In this document: positions 42,894-51,387 of the stretch, piece after piece
Layout: the number at the start of each line of letters is the position of its first letter
How positions within the stretch are numbered: position 1 is the first letter of the stretch
DNA from: Sphingobium sp. C100
Lineage (GTDB): Bacteria > Pseudomonadota > Alphaproteobacteria > Sphingomonadales > Sphingomonadaceae
Reading direction: 5' to 3'
Length of the DNA stretch: 64,000 nucleotides
Assembly (NCBI RefSeq): GCF_000508185.1
Contig: NZ_AYOY01000176.1
Span: 26,998 to 90,997 of the forward strand
Translations under genes and position numbers: made by a program
The notes under the pieces: model-generated
The model's database searches: none
Told to the model about the DNA's origin: nothing
Seen by the model: the letters and a program-made list of their open reading frames with translations, nothing else

Positions 42894-43718
42894 TTAATGT
42901 CCGCCGCCACGCCGGCGGAAAGCGCTCATATCGAGTTGGCCGGTCGCCATTGCGCCCATGAAGCCGCCATCGACCGGCAACACGACGCCATTGATGATGC
43001 CGGCAAGCGCGCTGTTGAGCAGCACGACGCCACCCGCCTGTTCCTCGGGCGTCGAATAGCGGCCCAGCGGTTCGGCGGCCGCCTGCACTACTTCCTTGCC
43101 GGCGGTCGCCTCGAACGCGCTCATCATCGGCGTCTGGGTCGGCGACGGCAGCGAGCAATTGATGCGAATGCCTTTCTTGATCAGCTTGGCGCCCATATAC
43201 TGGGTCCAGACGATTACATTTTCCTTGGAAAAGCCGTAACCTTCGGCGACCGTGTCCATATGCGTCTCGGCCCACGCGACGCCTGCCTCGAAACTCTCCG
43301 TCGCGACCACTTCCATATTGACGTCGACGCGGCGACTCCAGCCCAGGCCGCCCGTCGATGCGATGCTGGCGATCGCCCCGCCCTCACCCATCCGCTCGAC
43401 CACCTTCATGGTGAGGTGGCGCGTACCAAAGAAATTGACCTTCATCACGTCCATGGGCGGGAAGGATTGCGGCAGGCCTGCGCAGTTGAACAGTGCATCG
43501 ACCTTGCCACCAATCTTCTCCACGCCGGCGTCGATCGAGGCGGGATCACGCAGATCGACATTGGTGAAGGAGGCTAGCGGCAGGCTGGCATCCTTGTAAT
43601 CGACGCCATGCACTTCCGCGCCCAGATCCAGCAGCAGCTTGGCGGTCGCCTGACCCATGCCTGAAAAACATCCCGTGACGATTACTCGCTTGCCTGCATA
43701 GCCCAGTGCATCGCTCAT
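42894..43718 (-). CDS. SDR family oxidoreductase (coniferyl-alcohol dehydrogenase-like)
   Basis: A 274-residue SDR from ATG 43718; the frame is open for 11 more codons. The cofactor loop is TGCFSGMG and the active site YGFSK with SIASTGG ahead of it, separated by a longer insertion (GWSRRVDVNME and AWAETHMD) than in classical SDRs, as in the 3-alpha-hydroxysteroid/coniferyl-alcohol dehydrogenase group. It ends in a basic RRRGGGH tail. It should oxidise an alcohol on a ring or side chain. Upstream lies a decayed hydrolase fragment on the same strand. Confidence 0.87.
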   Translation of the reverse strand: MSDALGYAGKRVIVTGCFSGMGQATAKLLLDLGAEVHGVDYKDASLPLASFTNVDLRDPASIDAGVEKIGGKVDALFNCAGLPQSFPPMDVMKVNFFGTRHLTMKVVERMGEGGAIASIASTGGLGWSRRVDVNMEVVATESFEAGVAWAETHMDTVAEGYGFSKENVIVWTQYMGAKLIKKGIRINCSLPSPTQTPMMSAFEATAGKEVVQAAAEPLGRYSTPEEQAGGVVLLNSALAGIINGVVLPVDGGFMGAMATGQLDMSAFRRRGGGH

Positions 43719-43874
43719 TTTTCGGCTCCTCAATCCTTGGTGTATCGACATCTAAAAGCGATGCGCACCGCCACATCCCTTCGCCAATGCGAGAGTTCCT
43801 AGACTGCACCGCTCCCATCCTCGCAATGGCTCCGGCAGTTCATCGCCTGCGCGATGTCCACGCACCGGGGTTCT

Positions 43875-44054
43875 TTATCTCTCCTCAATGAAGGCAATGA
43901 TGTCGGCGTTGATCCGTTCGGGGTGAGTGGTCGCCATCTCATGCGACAAGCCGTCATGAACCTTGAGCCGTCCGTTGCACAGCAACTCCGTCGCCTTGCG
44001 CCCGCAATTGTCAAGCGGGACCAATTGAATCAGCTTTTGCCCCTTCCACGAATG
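43875..44054 (-). pseudogene. Decayed alpha/beta-hydrolase, C-terminal fragment
   Basis: Reading the minus strand from 44054 to the stop at 43875-43877 gives about 59 codons, including KLIQLVPLDNCGRKATELL and then LKVHDGLSHEMATTHPERIN, and it ends ADIIAFIEER. This is the C-terminal end of non-heme chloroperoxidase/arylesterase-type alpha/beta hydrolases, with the catalytic His in SHEMATTH. No start codon or N-terminal two-thirds exist: an in-frame stop lies directly upstream at about 44055-44057 and the sequence beyond does not continue the fold. It is a gene remnant between the SDR and the 3-hydroxyisobutyrate-dehydrogenase-like gene. Positions 43719-43874 and 44055-44167 show no gene. Confidence 0.7.
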
Positions 44055-44167
44055 TTAGACGATGTCCCGTCCTGTGTGCCAACCGCCCCTGCGATCGAAG
44101 GCGTGCACAGCTTGTGGCGCCTGCGCAGCCATGGCACGGTTGCACCAAAGCAGAAGGAGGGCCGCAC

Positions 44168-44983
44168 ATGAAGATCGGCTGGATCGGACTCGGCAAGATC
44201 GGCACCGCCATGGTTCTGCAATTGCGGGCTGCTGGCCATGACGTTACCGTTTATGCGCGCGGCCAGGGACTGGAACAGGCGCGCGCGGCGGGCGCCGCCG
44301 TTTCGGACGACTATGCAACCATCGCTGCCGCGTCGGGTCTGCTGGGCCTCTGCCTTTTCCATGATGACCAGGTGCGCGACGTGCTGTTTGGTGGCGGCGC
44401 GCTGGCAGCGCTACCCGCCGGGGCGATCCTGGTGAACCATACCACTGGTTCGCCGCTGCTGGCGCAGGAGATCGCCGAGCATGCACCGGACGGGGTAGCG
44501 ACGATCGATGCAGCCTTTTCAGGCGGAGAAACAACCATCGAAGCAGGGAAATTGCTGGTGATGGCGGGTGGGCCAGCCGAAGCAGTGGAGCGAGCGCGAT
44601 CCGCGCTTTCGGCCTATGCCGGCACGATCGTTCCTTTGGGTGGTCCGGGACAGGGGCAGACGGTCAAACTGCTCAACAACCTCCTGTTTGCGAGCAATCT
44701 GCACAATGCATCCTCGCTCCTGCGCATCGCCCAACAACAGGGGCTGGACCCTGCCGATGTGGCGAAAATAATTGGGCTTGGCAGCGGCGGCAGTTTCGCG
44801 CTGCGATCCTTCGAAAGCGGCTCGTCGATCGATGATACGCTCGCGCGCTCGCGGCCCTATCTGGTGAAGGACGTCGGCACGCTCGGACGCACCGCTGCCG
44901 ATGCTGCTATCGATATCAGTGTCTTTGCCGCAACGCTGTCCTTCTTCAGCGACCATTCTGCGCCACAGAAGCGCATCTCATGA
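44168..44983 (+). CDS. NAD(P)-dependent 3-hydroxyisobutyrate dehydrogenase-family protein
   Basis: A 271-residue protein with AGAAGGAGGG before ATG 44168. MKIGWIGLGKIGTAM is the N-terminal Rossmann motif, VNHTTGSP and DAAFSGGETTIEAGKLLVMAGG are the substrate-binding segments of the beta-hydroxyacid dehydrogenase family, and GGPGQGQTVKLLNNLL contains the catalytic Lys. It oxidises a 3-hydroxy acid or reduces an imine or aldehyde acid. The SDR that follows overlaps it by ATGA, so the pair is translationally coupled and may act on consecutive hydroxyl groups. Confidence 0.9.
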   Translation: MKIGWIGLGKIGTAMVLQLRAAGHDVTVYARGQGLEQARAAGAAVSDDYATIAAASGLLGLCLFHDDQVRDVLFGGGALAALPAGAILVNHTTGSPLLAQEIAEHAPDGVATIDAAFSGGETTIEAGKLLVMAGGPAEAVERARSALSAYAGTIVPLGGPGQGQTVKLLNNLLFASNLHNASSLLRIAQQQGLDPADVAKIIGLGSGGSFALRSFESGSSIDDTLARSRPYLVKDVGTLGRTAADAAIDISVFAATLSFFSDHSAPQKRIS

Positions 44984-45741
44984 ACGGGCGCTATGCCGGC
45001 CGCGTCGCCATCATTACTGGCGCCGCTGGTGGGCTGGGCGAGGCTCTGGCGCTGGGCTATGCGCTTGAGGGCGCCCGCGTCGAGCTGATCGATAGGGATG
45101 AAGAGGGGCTCATCGAGACCCGGCGCCTGATCGAACAGGCGGGTGGCGTCGCCATCGTTCATGTGCTCGATCTGGCCGATGAGGATGCGGCCGCCGGCCT
45201 GGGCGCTGCACTGCGCATGAACCATCCGCACATCCATGTTCTCATCAACAATGCCGGCATAGCCTATGGCGACATTAACGGTCCGGTTGACAGTCAGGGA
45301 CTGGCCGCGTGGACCCGTTATCTTGCCGTCAACACCGTTGCACCTATGCTGCTGGGCCAGGCGCTGCGCCCATCACTGGCCGCCGCGCACGGCACCATCC
45401 TCAACATGTCGTCGATGGCGTCCTTCGCCCCGACCTCCATCTATGGCGTGACCAAGGCAGCGCTCAATGCCATGACGCACGGCATGGCAGATGCATTCGG
45501 GCGGGACGGTATCCGTGTGAACGCGATCGCTCCGGGGCTGATGGAGACCACAGCCAATCTGGCGCAACTAGCGCCCCAGACCCATGAACGCATTCGCGCG
45601 ATGCAGATGATTGATGGGCGTGGAATGCCCGAAGATATCGTAGCGCTCGCGCTGTTCCTCTCATCGGACGACGCGCGCTTCATCACCGCTGACATTATAA
45701 CCTGCGACGGTGGCAGCCGGGTGCGCGGCTACCGCCGCTGA
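44980..45741 (+). CDS. SDR family oxidoreductase
   Basis: A 253-residue classical SDR: TGAAGGLG loop at residues 13-20, NNAGIAYGD, Ser of NMSSMASF and the YGVTK pair, C-terminal ADIITCDGGS. Its ATG overlaps the stop of the preceding dehydrogenase by four bases. It is convergent with the acyl-CoA synthetase gene 18 bases away. Substrate unknown; an alcohol dehydrogenase role in the pathway is likely. Confidence 0.9.
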   Translation: MNGRYAGRVAIITGAAGGLGEALALGYALEGARVELIDRDEEGLIETRRLIEQAGGVAIVHVLDLADEDAAAGLGAALRMNHPHIHVLINNAGIAYGDINGPVDSQGLAAWTRYLAVNTVAPMLLGQALRPSLAAAHGTILNMSSMASFAPTSIYGVTKAALNAMTHGMADAFGRDGIRVNAIAPGLMETTANLAQLAPQTHERIRAMQMIDGRGMPEDIVALALFLSSDDARFITADIITCDGGSRVRGYRR

Positions 45742-45759
45742 CGGACAAGGCGCTGAGCT

Positions 45760-47292
45760 TCAACGTCCCAACCGCGCCGCCACCATCGCCGCCAGTTCGC
45801 GTTTGGCCACCTTGTTGCTGACCAGCATCGGCACTTCGTTGCGCGCGATGGCGACGAACGCACGGGGCACCTTGAAGCTCGACAAATTGGCTCGGAGTGT
45901 ATGCTCCATCGCTATAAAATCGAGATCCATGCCCTCACGCGGAACCACCGCGGCAACGACAATCTGTCCGCGCTCGGCATCCGGGAGGCCCAGCACATAG
46001 GCGGAATGCACCCCCTCCAGACGCAGCATTTCCATTTCGACCTCCGCCGGTGAGACGTTGGACCGTGCGGTCTTTATCATGTCGGCGTTGCGGCCCACGA
46101 AATGGATGCGCCGGCCCTCCACTACGCCCAGGTCGCCGGTGCGGTAGAAGCCGTCCGGCTCAAAATGCTCGGATCGTTCGATCTTGTGCAGTCCCGGCGT
46201 CAGCGCATAGCCACGAATCTGAATTTCCCCGGTAACGCCTTCAGGCGCCGGTTTGCCGTCCTGCGCCACCCGCACCTCATAACGGTCAGCAATGTGATCG
46301 AGCGGCGGGCAGAGCGGATAACCCTCGGCGCGCAATTCGTCGCCCCAGGCATAAGGACCTAATGTTTCCGTCATGCCAAGCGCCCAGTGAATCGAAGCAT
46401 TCCGGCGCAGCTTGAGGTCTTCCTCCGCCAGCACCGTTCCCTGCGCGAAACGGCTATTGGGTGAGGTTCCTTCCGTGCAAAGCGTGGTCGCTCCCGCGGC
46501 CCAGTTAGGCAATAGCGTCATCATCAGCCCGCCAATCCAGAACATCGGAATCGCCGCGCTATTCACACCGCCGCGCTGGATCGAGAGTTTGCCGCGCAGG
46601 AACGAAGTGCGGAACAGGATTGGCCCGTGATTATGTCGCACCCCCTTGGGCAAGGCCATCGATCCCGAGGTGTAAACCTCGATCATCTGGTCGGACGGGT
46701 GAACCTCCGCTTCAATGGCGCGCAGGAGCGCCTCATCGATATTTTTGCCTTCAGCCAACAACTGATCCAGCGGCAACACCGACGCTGGCAGTTCCTCGCC
46801 GGTCGATGCGATCCAGCGGAGATAAGGCAGTTCAGGCAGGCGCAACTTCGGCGTCGTGCCAGCCTGCAAGGCTGGCGCTGCCTCACACAGCCGCGCGATA
46901 TAGTCCTTGCCGAGCAGGCTGCGTTGCACAATCAAACCTGCAATGTCGGACTGGCGCAGGATGCGGACCAGCTCGTTCGCCCGGCTGACCGTGCTGACGG
47001 GGATAGCGATGGCGCCAATCCGCGCAATCGCCGCCAAAGTCACGGCGAAGTCGGGGCCGTTCCCCATGATAAAGCCAATGCGCGTGCCCTTTCCCGCACT
47101 GCGGGCGATCAGGGCGCAGGCCAATCGGGCGGATTGCGAGTCGATCTCAGCGAAGCTTATGGTTTGATCGGGCAAACCGGCGCGCTGAAGCGTGACGGCG
47201 GGATCATTGCCGTAAGCCATTGCGGCTGCTCGGACAAATTGGGGAAAAGTCGTCGCCGCTTGGGGATCAGCGGACGCTTCGCTGCTCGACAT
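45760..47292 (-). CDS. Class I adenylate-forming acyl-CoA synthetase, atypical
   Basis: About 510 residues; ATG 47292 has GGGGGAG at good spacing, and ATG 47298 is an alternative two codons earlier. The P-loop reads YTSGSMALPKG, with Met in place of the usual Thr. ALGMTETLGPY (A5), YRTGDLGVVEGRRIHFVGR and KTARSNVSPAEVE (A7/A8) and the A10 Lys in SNKVAKREL are present. The stretch between NWAAGATTLCTEG and LGMTETLG is shorter than usual by my reading, by a few tens of residues. It probably still makes acyl-CoA from a carboxylic acid. It is divergent from nothing close; the GntR gene lies upstream in the same direction. Confidence 0.83.
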   Translation of the reverse strand: MSSSEASADPQAATTFPQFVRAAAMAYGNDPAVTLQRAGLPDQTISFAEIDSQSARLACALIARSAGKGTRIGFIMGNGPDFAVTLAAIARIGAIAIPVSTVSRANELVRILRQSDIAGLIVQRSLLGKDYIARLCEAAPALQAGTTPKLRLPELPYLRWIASTGEELPASVLPLDQLLAEGKNIDEALLRAIEAEVHPSDQMIEVYTSGSMALPKGVRHNHGPILFRTSFLRGKLSIQRGGVNSAAIPMFWIGGLMMTLLPNWAAGATTLCTEGTSPNSRFAQGTVLAEEDLKLRRNASIHWALGMTETLGPYAWGDELRAEGYPLCPPLDHIADRYEVRVAQDGKPAPEGVTGEIQIRGYALTPGLHKIERSEHFEPDGFYRTGDLGVVEGRRIHFVGRNADMIKTARSNVSPAEVEMEMLRLEGVHSAYVLGLPDAERGQIVVAAVVPREGMDLDFIAMEHTLRANLSSFKVPRAFVAIARNEVPMLVSNKVAKRELAAMVAARLGR

Positions 47293-47441
47293 CCTCATCT
47301 CCCCCTGAGTAATTTACATTCTTGCACGTCACGTTCGATAGTCTCTACATATGATGAGATGAATTTCCAGTATTTAAGTGGGCTGCCTTTGGTGAATTCA
47401 TTCATGTTCCGAGCGTCTTGCATTCTAGAACATATTGATCT

Positions 47442-48218
47442 TCATCGCCGCAGTTCGGATCCTATCCGGCGCATGACACGCCCGTGCCAGATGTTGCGGC
47501 TATGGCGCGCCGCCATCGCCGCCAATTCTCCATCGCCATCGGCAATCGCTCCAAGTTCTAGCAACTTGGCCGTGCGCCAGGCCTTAAGGAAGGCGCGATC
47601 CACCTCGCCGCTTTCCTCCTTGACCGGCTCACGGAAATGCCGCTGCGCGAAAGCCAGATTGATCTGGAAGATAAGTTCGACATAGGGACTTTTCACGAGC
47701 GCAAACAGCGCTGCCCGGTTAGCGTCCTCCACCGCCCTGATTTCCTCGAAACCTATGCCAGGCTGCATGGCTCTGACCTGGTCTGCGAGCGCCGTAGTCG
47801 CTTCCTGCCGAGCAGCCTCGGGCAGCGCCGCAGCTTGCCGCACCAATTCCACCCATAACGCCGACGCCACTGCCGTGATGTCGCCTGGCTCCACGTGAAG
47901 AGTCTGGAGATGCGCGCTAATCGTTGCCTTGATGCCCGCGAGATCCGGCCGCGCGCTGTAATAGCCACCGCCGATGCCCCGCCGCACGCGTAACAAGCCT
48001 TCCCGCTCCAACAATCTTGCCACCTGCCGCAATGTGCTGCGCGACACCTGTAGAACTTGCCGCAGCATATCCTCGCTACCGAGCATAACGTCGGCGTCGC
48101 TTTCCAGCGCCATCGCGCGCAAGCGCTCCGACGCAACTTCAAGGGTGGACGCTCGGATTGGGCCGGACATCTGCCGCTGGGAGCATAAGCAGAGCCGCCT
48201 GTCCAGCGGAATCGGCAT
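47442..48218 (-). CDS. FadR/GntR-family transcriptional regulator (FCD domain)
   Basis: A 258-residue protein from ATG 48218 (AGGA eight bases upstream); ATG 48170 is an alternative that begins just before the domain. The winged helix is VMLGSEDMLRQVLQVSRSTLRQVARLLEREGLL with the wing RVRRGIGGGYYS. The C-terminal part is all helical with VEDANRAALFALVKSPYVELIF, as in FCD effector domains that bind acids. It is divergent from the ALDH operon 109 bases away and is probably its repressor. Confidence 0.85.
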   Translation of the reverse strand: MPIPLDRRLCLCSQRQMSGPIRASTLEVASERLRAMALESDADVMLGSEDMLRQVLQVSRSTLRQVARLLEREGLLRVRRGIGGGYYSARPDLAGIKATISAHLQTLHVEPGDITAVASALWVELVRQAAALPEAARQEATTALADQVRAMQPGIGFEEIRAVEDANRAALFALVKSPYVELIFQINLAFAQRHFREPVKEESGEVDRAFLKAWRTAKLLELGAIADGDGELAAMAARHSRNIWHGRVMRRIGSELRR

Positions 48219-48265
48219 AATGAGTATCCTGAAAGGCCATCAGGCCAATTTGTGTCCGCACATAT

Positions 48266-48281
48266 TTGGGTATACAGGTCT
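48266..48281. promoter_or_regulatory. Possible GntR operator near GTATAC centre
   Basis: TTTGGGTATACAGGTC in the divergent GntR/ALDH region has a GTATAC centre with partial outer symmetry (TGxGTATACAG), the general form of FadR-type operators. It was chosen by position and symmetry only. Confidence 0.25.
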
Positions 48282-48327
48282 CTCTATAGACTCTCGATCG
48301 CATAACCGACAGGGAAGATGAGGCATC

Positions 48328-49815
48328 ATGACATTCGCGTTACCGGACGAAATCGTCCTGCCCACACATATGCACATCATCGATGGCGAAAAGGATGCGG
48401 GCGGCTCTGGTGGGTCGATGCCGCATATCTATCCCGGTAATGGGCGGCAAACCGGCGCGCTGCAACTGGCCGGCCGGACAGAGGTCGATGCCGCGGTCGC
48501 CGCCGCCCGCAGGGCCGCCCCGGCGTGGCGAGCAATGACCGGAGACAAGCGTCGCAATCTGATGCTTGCCCTGGCAGCACTGATCGAGCAGCAGGCAGGC
48601 AGCCTCGCCCTGTTGGGATCGATCGAAAAGGGCGAGCCGGCGATGAATGCGCGTCATATGCCCGCGTCCGTCGCGCAGAAACTGCGCTACTTCGCCGGCT
48701 GGGCGGACAAGATCCAAGGTCATGTCGTCAACACCTTCGGCGGTCCCTCGCATGATTATGTCGCTTATGAGCCCTATGGCGTCATTGGCGGCATCATTCC
48801 CTGGAACGGGCCGCTATATGCTGCGGTGATGATGATGGCTCCGGCCCTCGCGGCGGGTAATTGCATCATACTCAAGGCGCCTGAGCTCGCACCCTATACG
48901 ACGCTTCGGCTGGGAGAGCTGATCATGGAGGCAGGCTTTCCTGCGGGCGTGGTCAATATCGTCACGGGCGGGCCGGAGGTAGGCGAAGCGATCGTCGCGC
49001 ATCACGACATCGACAAGATCGCCTTTATCGGCAGCGGACCGACCGCCCGCAAAGTCCTGCGCAGTGCAGCCGAAGGGCTCAAGCCCTGTTGTCTGGAACT
49101 CGGCGGCAAGTCGGCGGTGATCGTCTTTGCCGATGCCGACCTACCGGATGCCGCACGGCGGGGATTACGCGGCGCGATTGCCGCCAACGGTCAAGGCTGC
49201 GTCAACGGTACGCGCCTGTTCGTCCAGCGCCCGGTCTATGACCAGTATCTCGACATGCTGGCGCAACAGGCCGCACAGGTGCGGGTCGGCGACCCGTTCG
49301 ACATGGGGACGACGCTCGGCCCGGTCATATCCGAAGCGGCAACCCAGCGCATCCTGGGCATGATCGAGACGGCCCGGCAAGAAGGCGGCCGTATCTTGTC
49401 TGGAGGCGAACGCCTGGGCGGGGATTTTGCCGAGGGCTATTTTCTGGCGCCCACGATCATTGCCGACCTCGGCAACAAGAGTGCGATTGCGCGGCATGAA
49501 GTGTTCGGCCCGGTGTTGACGGTCACCCCCTTCGACACGGAGGATGAGGTTATCACCCTGGCAAATGACACTGACTATGGTTTGGGCGGCTATATTCACA
49601 CCCAGTCCCTGCGGCGCGCTCACAACGTAGCGGCGGCGCTTGATGCCGGCATGATCCAGGTGAACGCCTCGGGTGAAGGTATGGCGCCCTGCGCACCTTT
49701 TGGCGGCATGAAGCAAAGCGGGTTCGGTCGCATGGGCGGCGAAGCGGGGCTCAAGGAATTTCTGCGCGTCAAAAATATCTGGATAAACCTCGCCACGCCG
49801 GCACCTGTAGCATGA
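48328..49815 (+). CDS. Aldehyde dehydrogenase
   Basis: A 495-residue ALDH. PWNGPLY, CCLELGGKSAVIV with the base Glu and NGQGCVNG with Cys291 as nucleophile are in place; GGMKQSGFGRMGGEAGLKEF closes the fold. It oxidises an aldehyde formed by the alcohol dehydrogenases. It is the first gene of a plus-strand operon (CMD-domain protein, two SDRs) and overlaps the next gene by four bases. It is divergent from the GntR regulator. Confidence 0.93.
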   Translation: MTFALPDEIVLPTHMHIIDGEKDAGGSGGSMPHIYPGNGRQTGALQLAGRTEVDAAVAAARRAAPAWRAMTGDKRRNLMLALAALIEQQAGSLALLGSIEKGEPAMNARHMPASVAQKLRYFAGWADKIQGHVVNTFGGPSHDYVAYEPYGVIGGIIPWNGPLYAAVMMMAPALAAGNCIILKAPELAPYTTLRLGELIMEAGFPAGVVNIVTGGPEVGEAIVAHHDIDKIAFIGSGPTARKVLRSAAEGLKPCCLELGGKSAVIVFADADLPDAARRGLRGAIAANGQGCVNGTRLFVQRPVYDQYLDMLAQQAAQVRVGDPFDMGTTLGPVISEAATQRILGMIETARQEGGRILSGGERLGGDFAEGYFLAPTIIADLGNKSAIARHEVFGPVLTVTPFDTEDEVITLANDTDYGLGGYIHTQSLRRAHNVAAALDAGMIQVNASGEGMAPCAPFGGMKQSGFGRMGGEAGLKEFLRVKNIWINLATPAPVA

Positions 49816-50600
49816 GCCTGCTCGATCCGGCCAAACGTCGCGCGCGTGGCGCCGCGCAACAGGCTGCGCTTACCGCCGCGCCCTCACCTGAACCTGCGAC
49901 GCTCTTCGAATCGAGCTGGCGCGACTATGTCTTCGCCGAGATATGGCCTCGCCCCGGCCTCGACCTGCGAGCGCGCTATATCATAGCGTTGGCGAGCGCC
50001 GCCTGCGTTCAGGATGGCGCGGCGGCCGAGGATTTTGCGCGAGGCGTTCTGGATCGGGGCGACATGACGCTGGCCGAGTTGCGCGAAGCGGCGCTGCACG
50101 TCGCCATCTATGGCGGTTGGCGCAGTGGCGCGGTGCTGGACCAAGCGATCAGCGGAGCGGCAAAGGATCTGGACTTGCCGCCCGTGCGCTTTGATCCGAT
50201 CCGCGCTGCGCCCTGGAATCCGGCCATCCGGCGGGCGGAGGGCAAAGCCAATTTCGCATCCGTCATGTGCTTTCCCGGCGGCGGTGCGAACAGCGCCTAC
50301 AGCGAAGGCGGCATCTATGATTTCGTCTTTGGCGAAGTCTGGCGCCGGCCCGGTCTCGATCAACGTGCGCGTCGCTGGATCACCCTCGTCGGGGTCGCCC
50401 ATTCCTCTTCGCTGATCCCGATCCGCTCGCATGTCTGGGCCGCCATGGCGAGCGGCGACGCAACCGCCGACGAGATGTTTGAATTCGTTCTGCAATATGC
50501 GGTGCATTCAGGCTGGCCTCGCGCTTCGGTGATGCAGCAGGCCGTCACCGAACAGGCCGATCGCGTTGCCAGGGGATTGCCGTTCAATGGAGGGGAATAA
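49812..50600 (+). CDS. Protein with two tandem carboxymuconolactone decarboxylase-like domains
   Basis: A 262-residue protein made of two similar halves. The first has YVFAEIWPRPGLDLRARYII and AALHVAIYGGWRSGAVLDQA; the second YDFVFGEVWRRPGLDQRARR and YAVHSGWPRASVMQQA. Each is a CMD/AhpD-type helical unit with the conserved His. The CxxC of AhpD peroxidases is absent, so a CMD-like isomerase or decarboxylase role is more likely than peroxidase. The ATG overlaps the ALDH stop. It probably acts on a lactone or keto-acid intermediate; inference only. Confidence 0.85.
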   Translation: MSLLDPAKRRARGAAQQAALTAAPSPEPATLFESSWRDYVFAEIWPRPGLDLRARYIIALASAACVQDGAAAEDFARGVLDRGDMTLAELREAALHVAIYGGWRSGAVLDQAISGAAKDLDLPPVRFDPIRAAPWNPAIRRAEGKANFASVMCFPGGGANSAYSEGGIYDFVFGEVWRRPGLDQRARRWITLVGVAHSSSLIPIRSHVWAAMASGDATADEMFEFVLQYAVHSGWPRASVMQQAVTEQADRVARGLPFNGGE

Positions 50601-51374
50601 ATGGGAGAGAAGGGCATGAAAGCTTCTGACATGCGTGGAAAAGCTGCGCTGGTGACGGGTGCTGCGGGCGGGCTAGGGCGCGAGACGGCGCTGGCGCTCG
50701 CAAGAGCGGGCGCGCATGTGATGCTGGCCGACGTCAACCGCGTCGGCCTCGAAGAAACTGCCGGCCTGCTCGCGCGCCTGGACGTTGAGGTGCGCTGCTG
50801 CGCGAGCGACCTTACCCTAGCGGACAATTGCCGTGCGGCGATCAACGACGCGGTGGAGGTCTTCGGCCGGCTTGACGCGTTATGCAACGTGGCCGGCGTG
50901 ATCGTCTTCGCCCACAGCGCTGATATGGCGCAAGCGGATTGGGAGCGTACGATCGCGGTCAATCTCAACGCCCCCTTCTATCTCGCGCAGGCAGCAGTTC
51001 CGCATCTGCTCGAATCCCATGGCGCGATCGTCAATGTCACCTCATCGGCCGCCTTCATCGGCGAGGCCTATCTGGCTGCCTATTGCGCGAGCAAGGGGGG
51101 CCTCACACAGCTCACCAAGTCGCTGGCGATGGAATATATGCACACGCCATTACGTGTGAATGCCGTCGCGCCGGGTGGCATGATTACGCCGATGGGGCGC
51201 ACCATCCACATGCCCGAGGGAGTCGATCAGTCACTGATCGGCCGCTATCGCCCCCAGCGCGGTCAGGTTGCGGTCGAGGATGTCGCTGACCTCATTGCCT
51301 TCCTCTGCTCCGATGCCGCGCGCGGCTATCATGGGGCATCGATCGTCATCGACAATGGCCAGATCGCAGGCTGA
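50601..51374 (+). CDS. SDR family oxidoreductase
   Basis: A 257-residue SDR directly following the CMD gene (stop and ATG adjacent), GGAGGGG before the ATG; ATG 50616 also has a good ribosome site. TGAAGGLG loop, Ser of VTSSAAF and YCASK active pair, NNAG replaced by CNVAG, ending ASIVIDNGQ. It likely acts on a hydroxyl-bearing intermediate in concert with the next SDR, which differs in sequence, so the pair may oxidise two positions or stereoisomers. Confidence 0.9.
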   Translation: MGEKGMKASDMRGKAALVTGAAGGLGRETALALARAGAHVMLADVNRVGLEETAGLLARLDVEVRCCASDLTLADNCRAAINDAVEVFGRLDALCNVAGVIVFAHSADMAQADWERTIAVNLNAPFYLAQAAVPHLLESHGAIVNVTSSAAFIGEAYLAAYCASKGGLTQLTKSLAMEYMHTPLRVNAVAPGGMITPMGRTIHMPEGVDQSLIGRYRPQRGQVAVEDVADLIAFLCSDAARGYHGASIVIDNGQIAG

Positions 51375-51387
51375 TGGGAGCGGAAAC

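Noticed and set aside
43799..44014. 71-codon minus-strand ORF overlapping the hydrolase remnant
   Set aside because: It is in a different frame from the hydrolase-like text and its own translation is Arg/Ser/Cys-rich without similarity; the hydrolase fragment is in the other frame.
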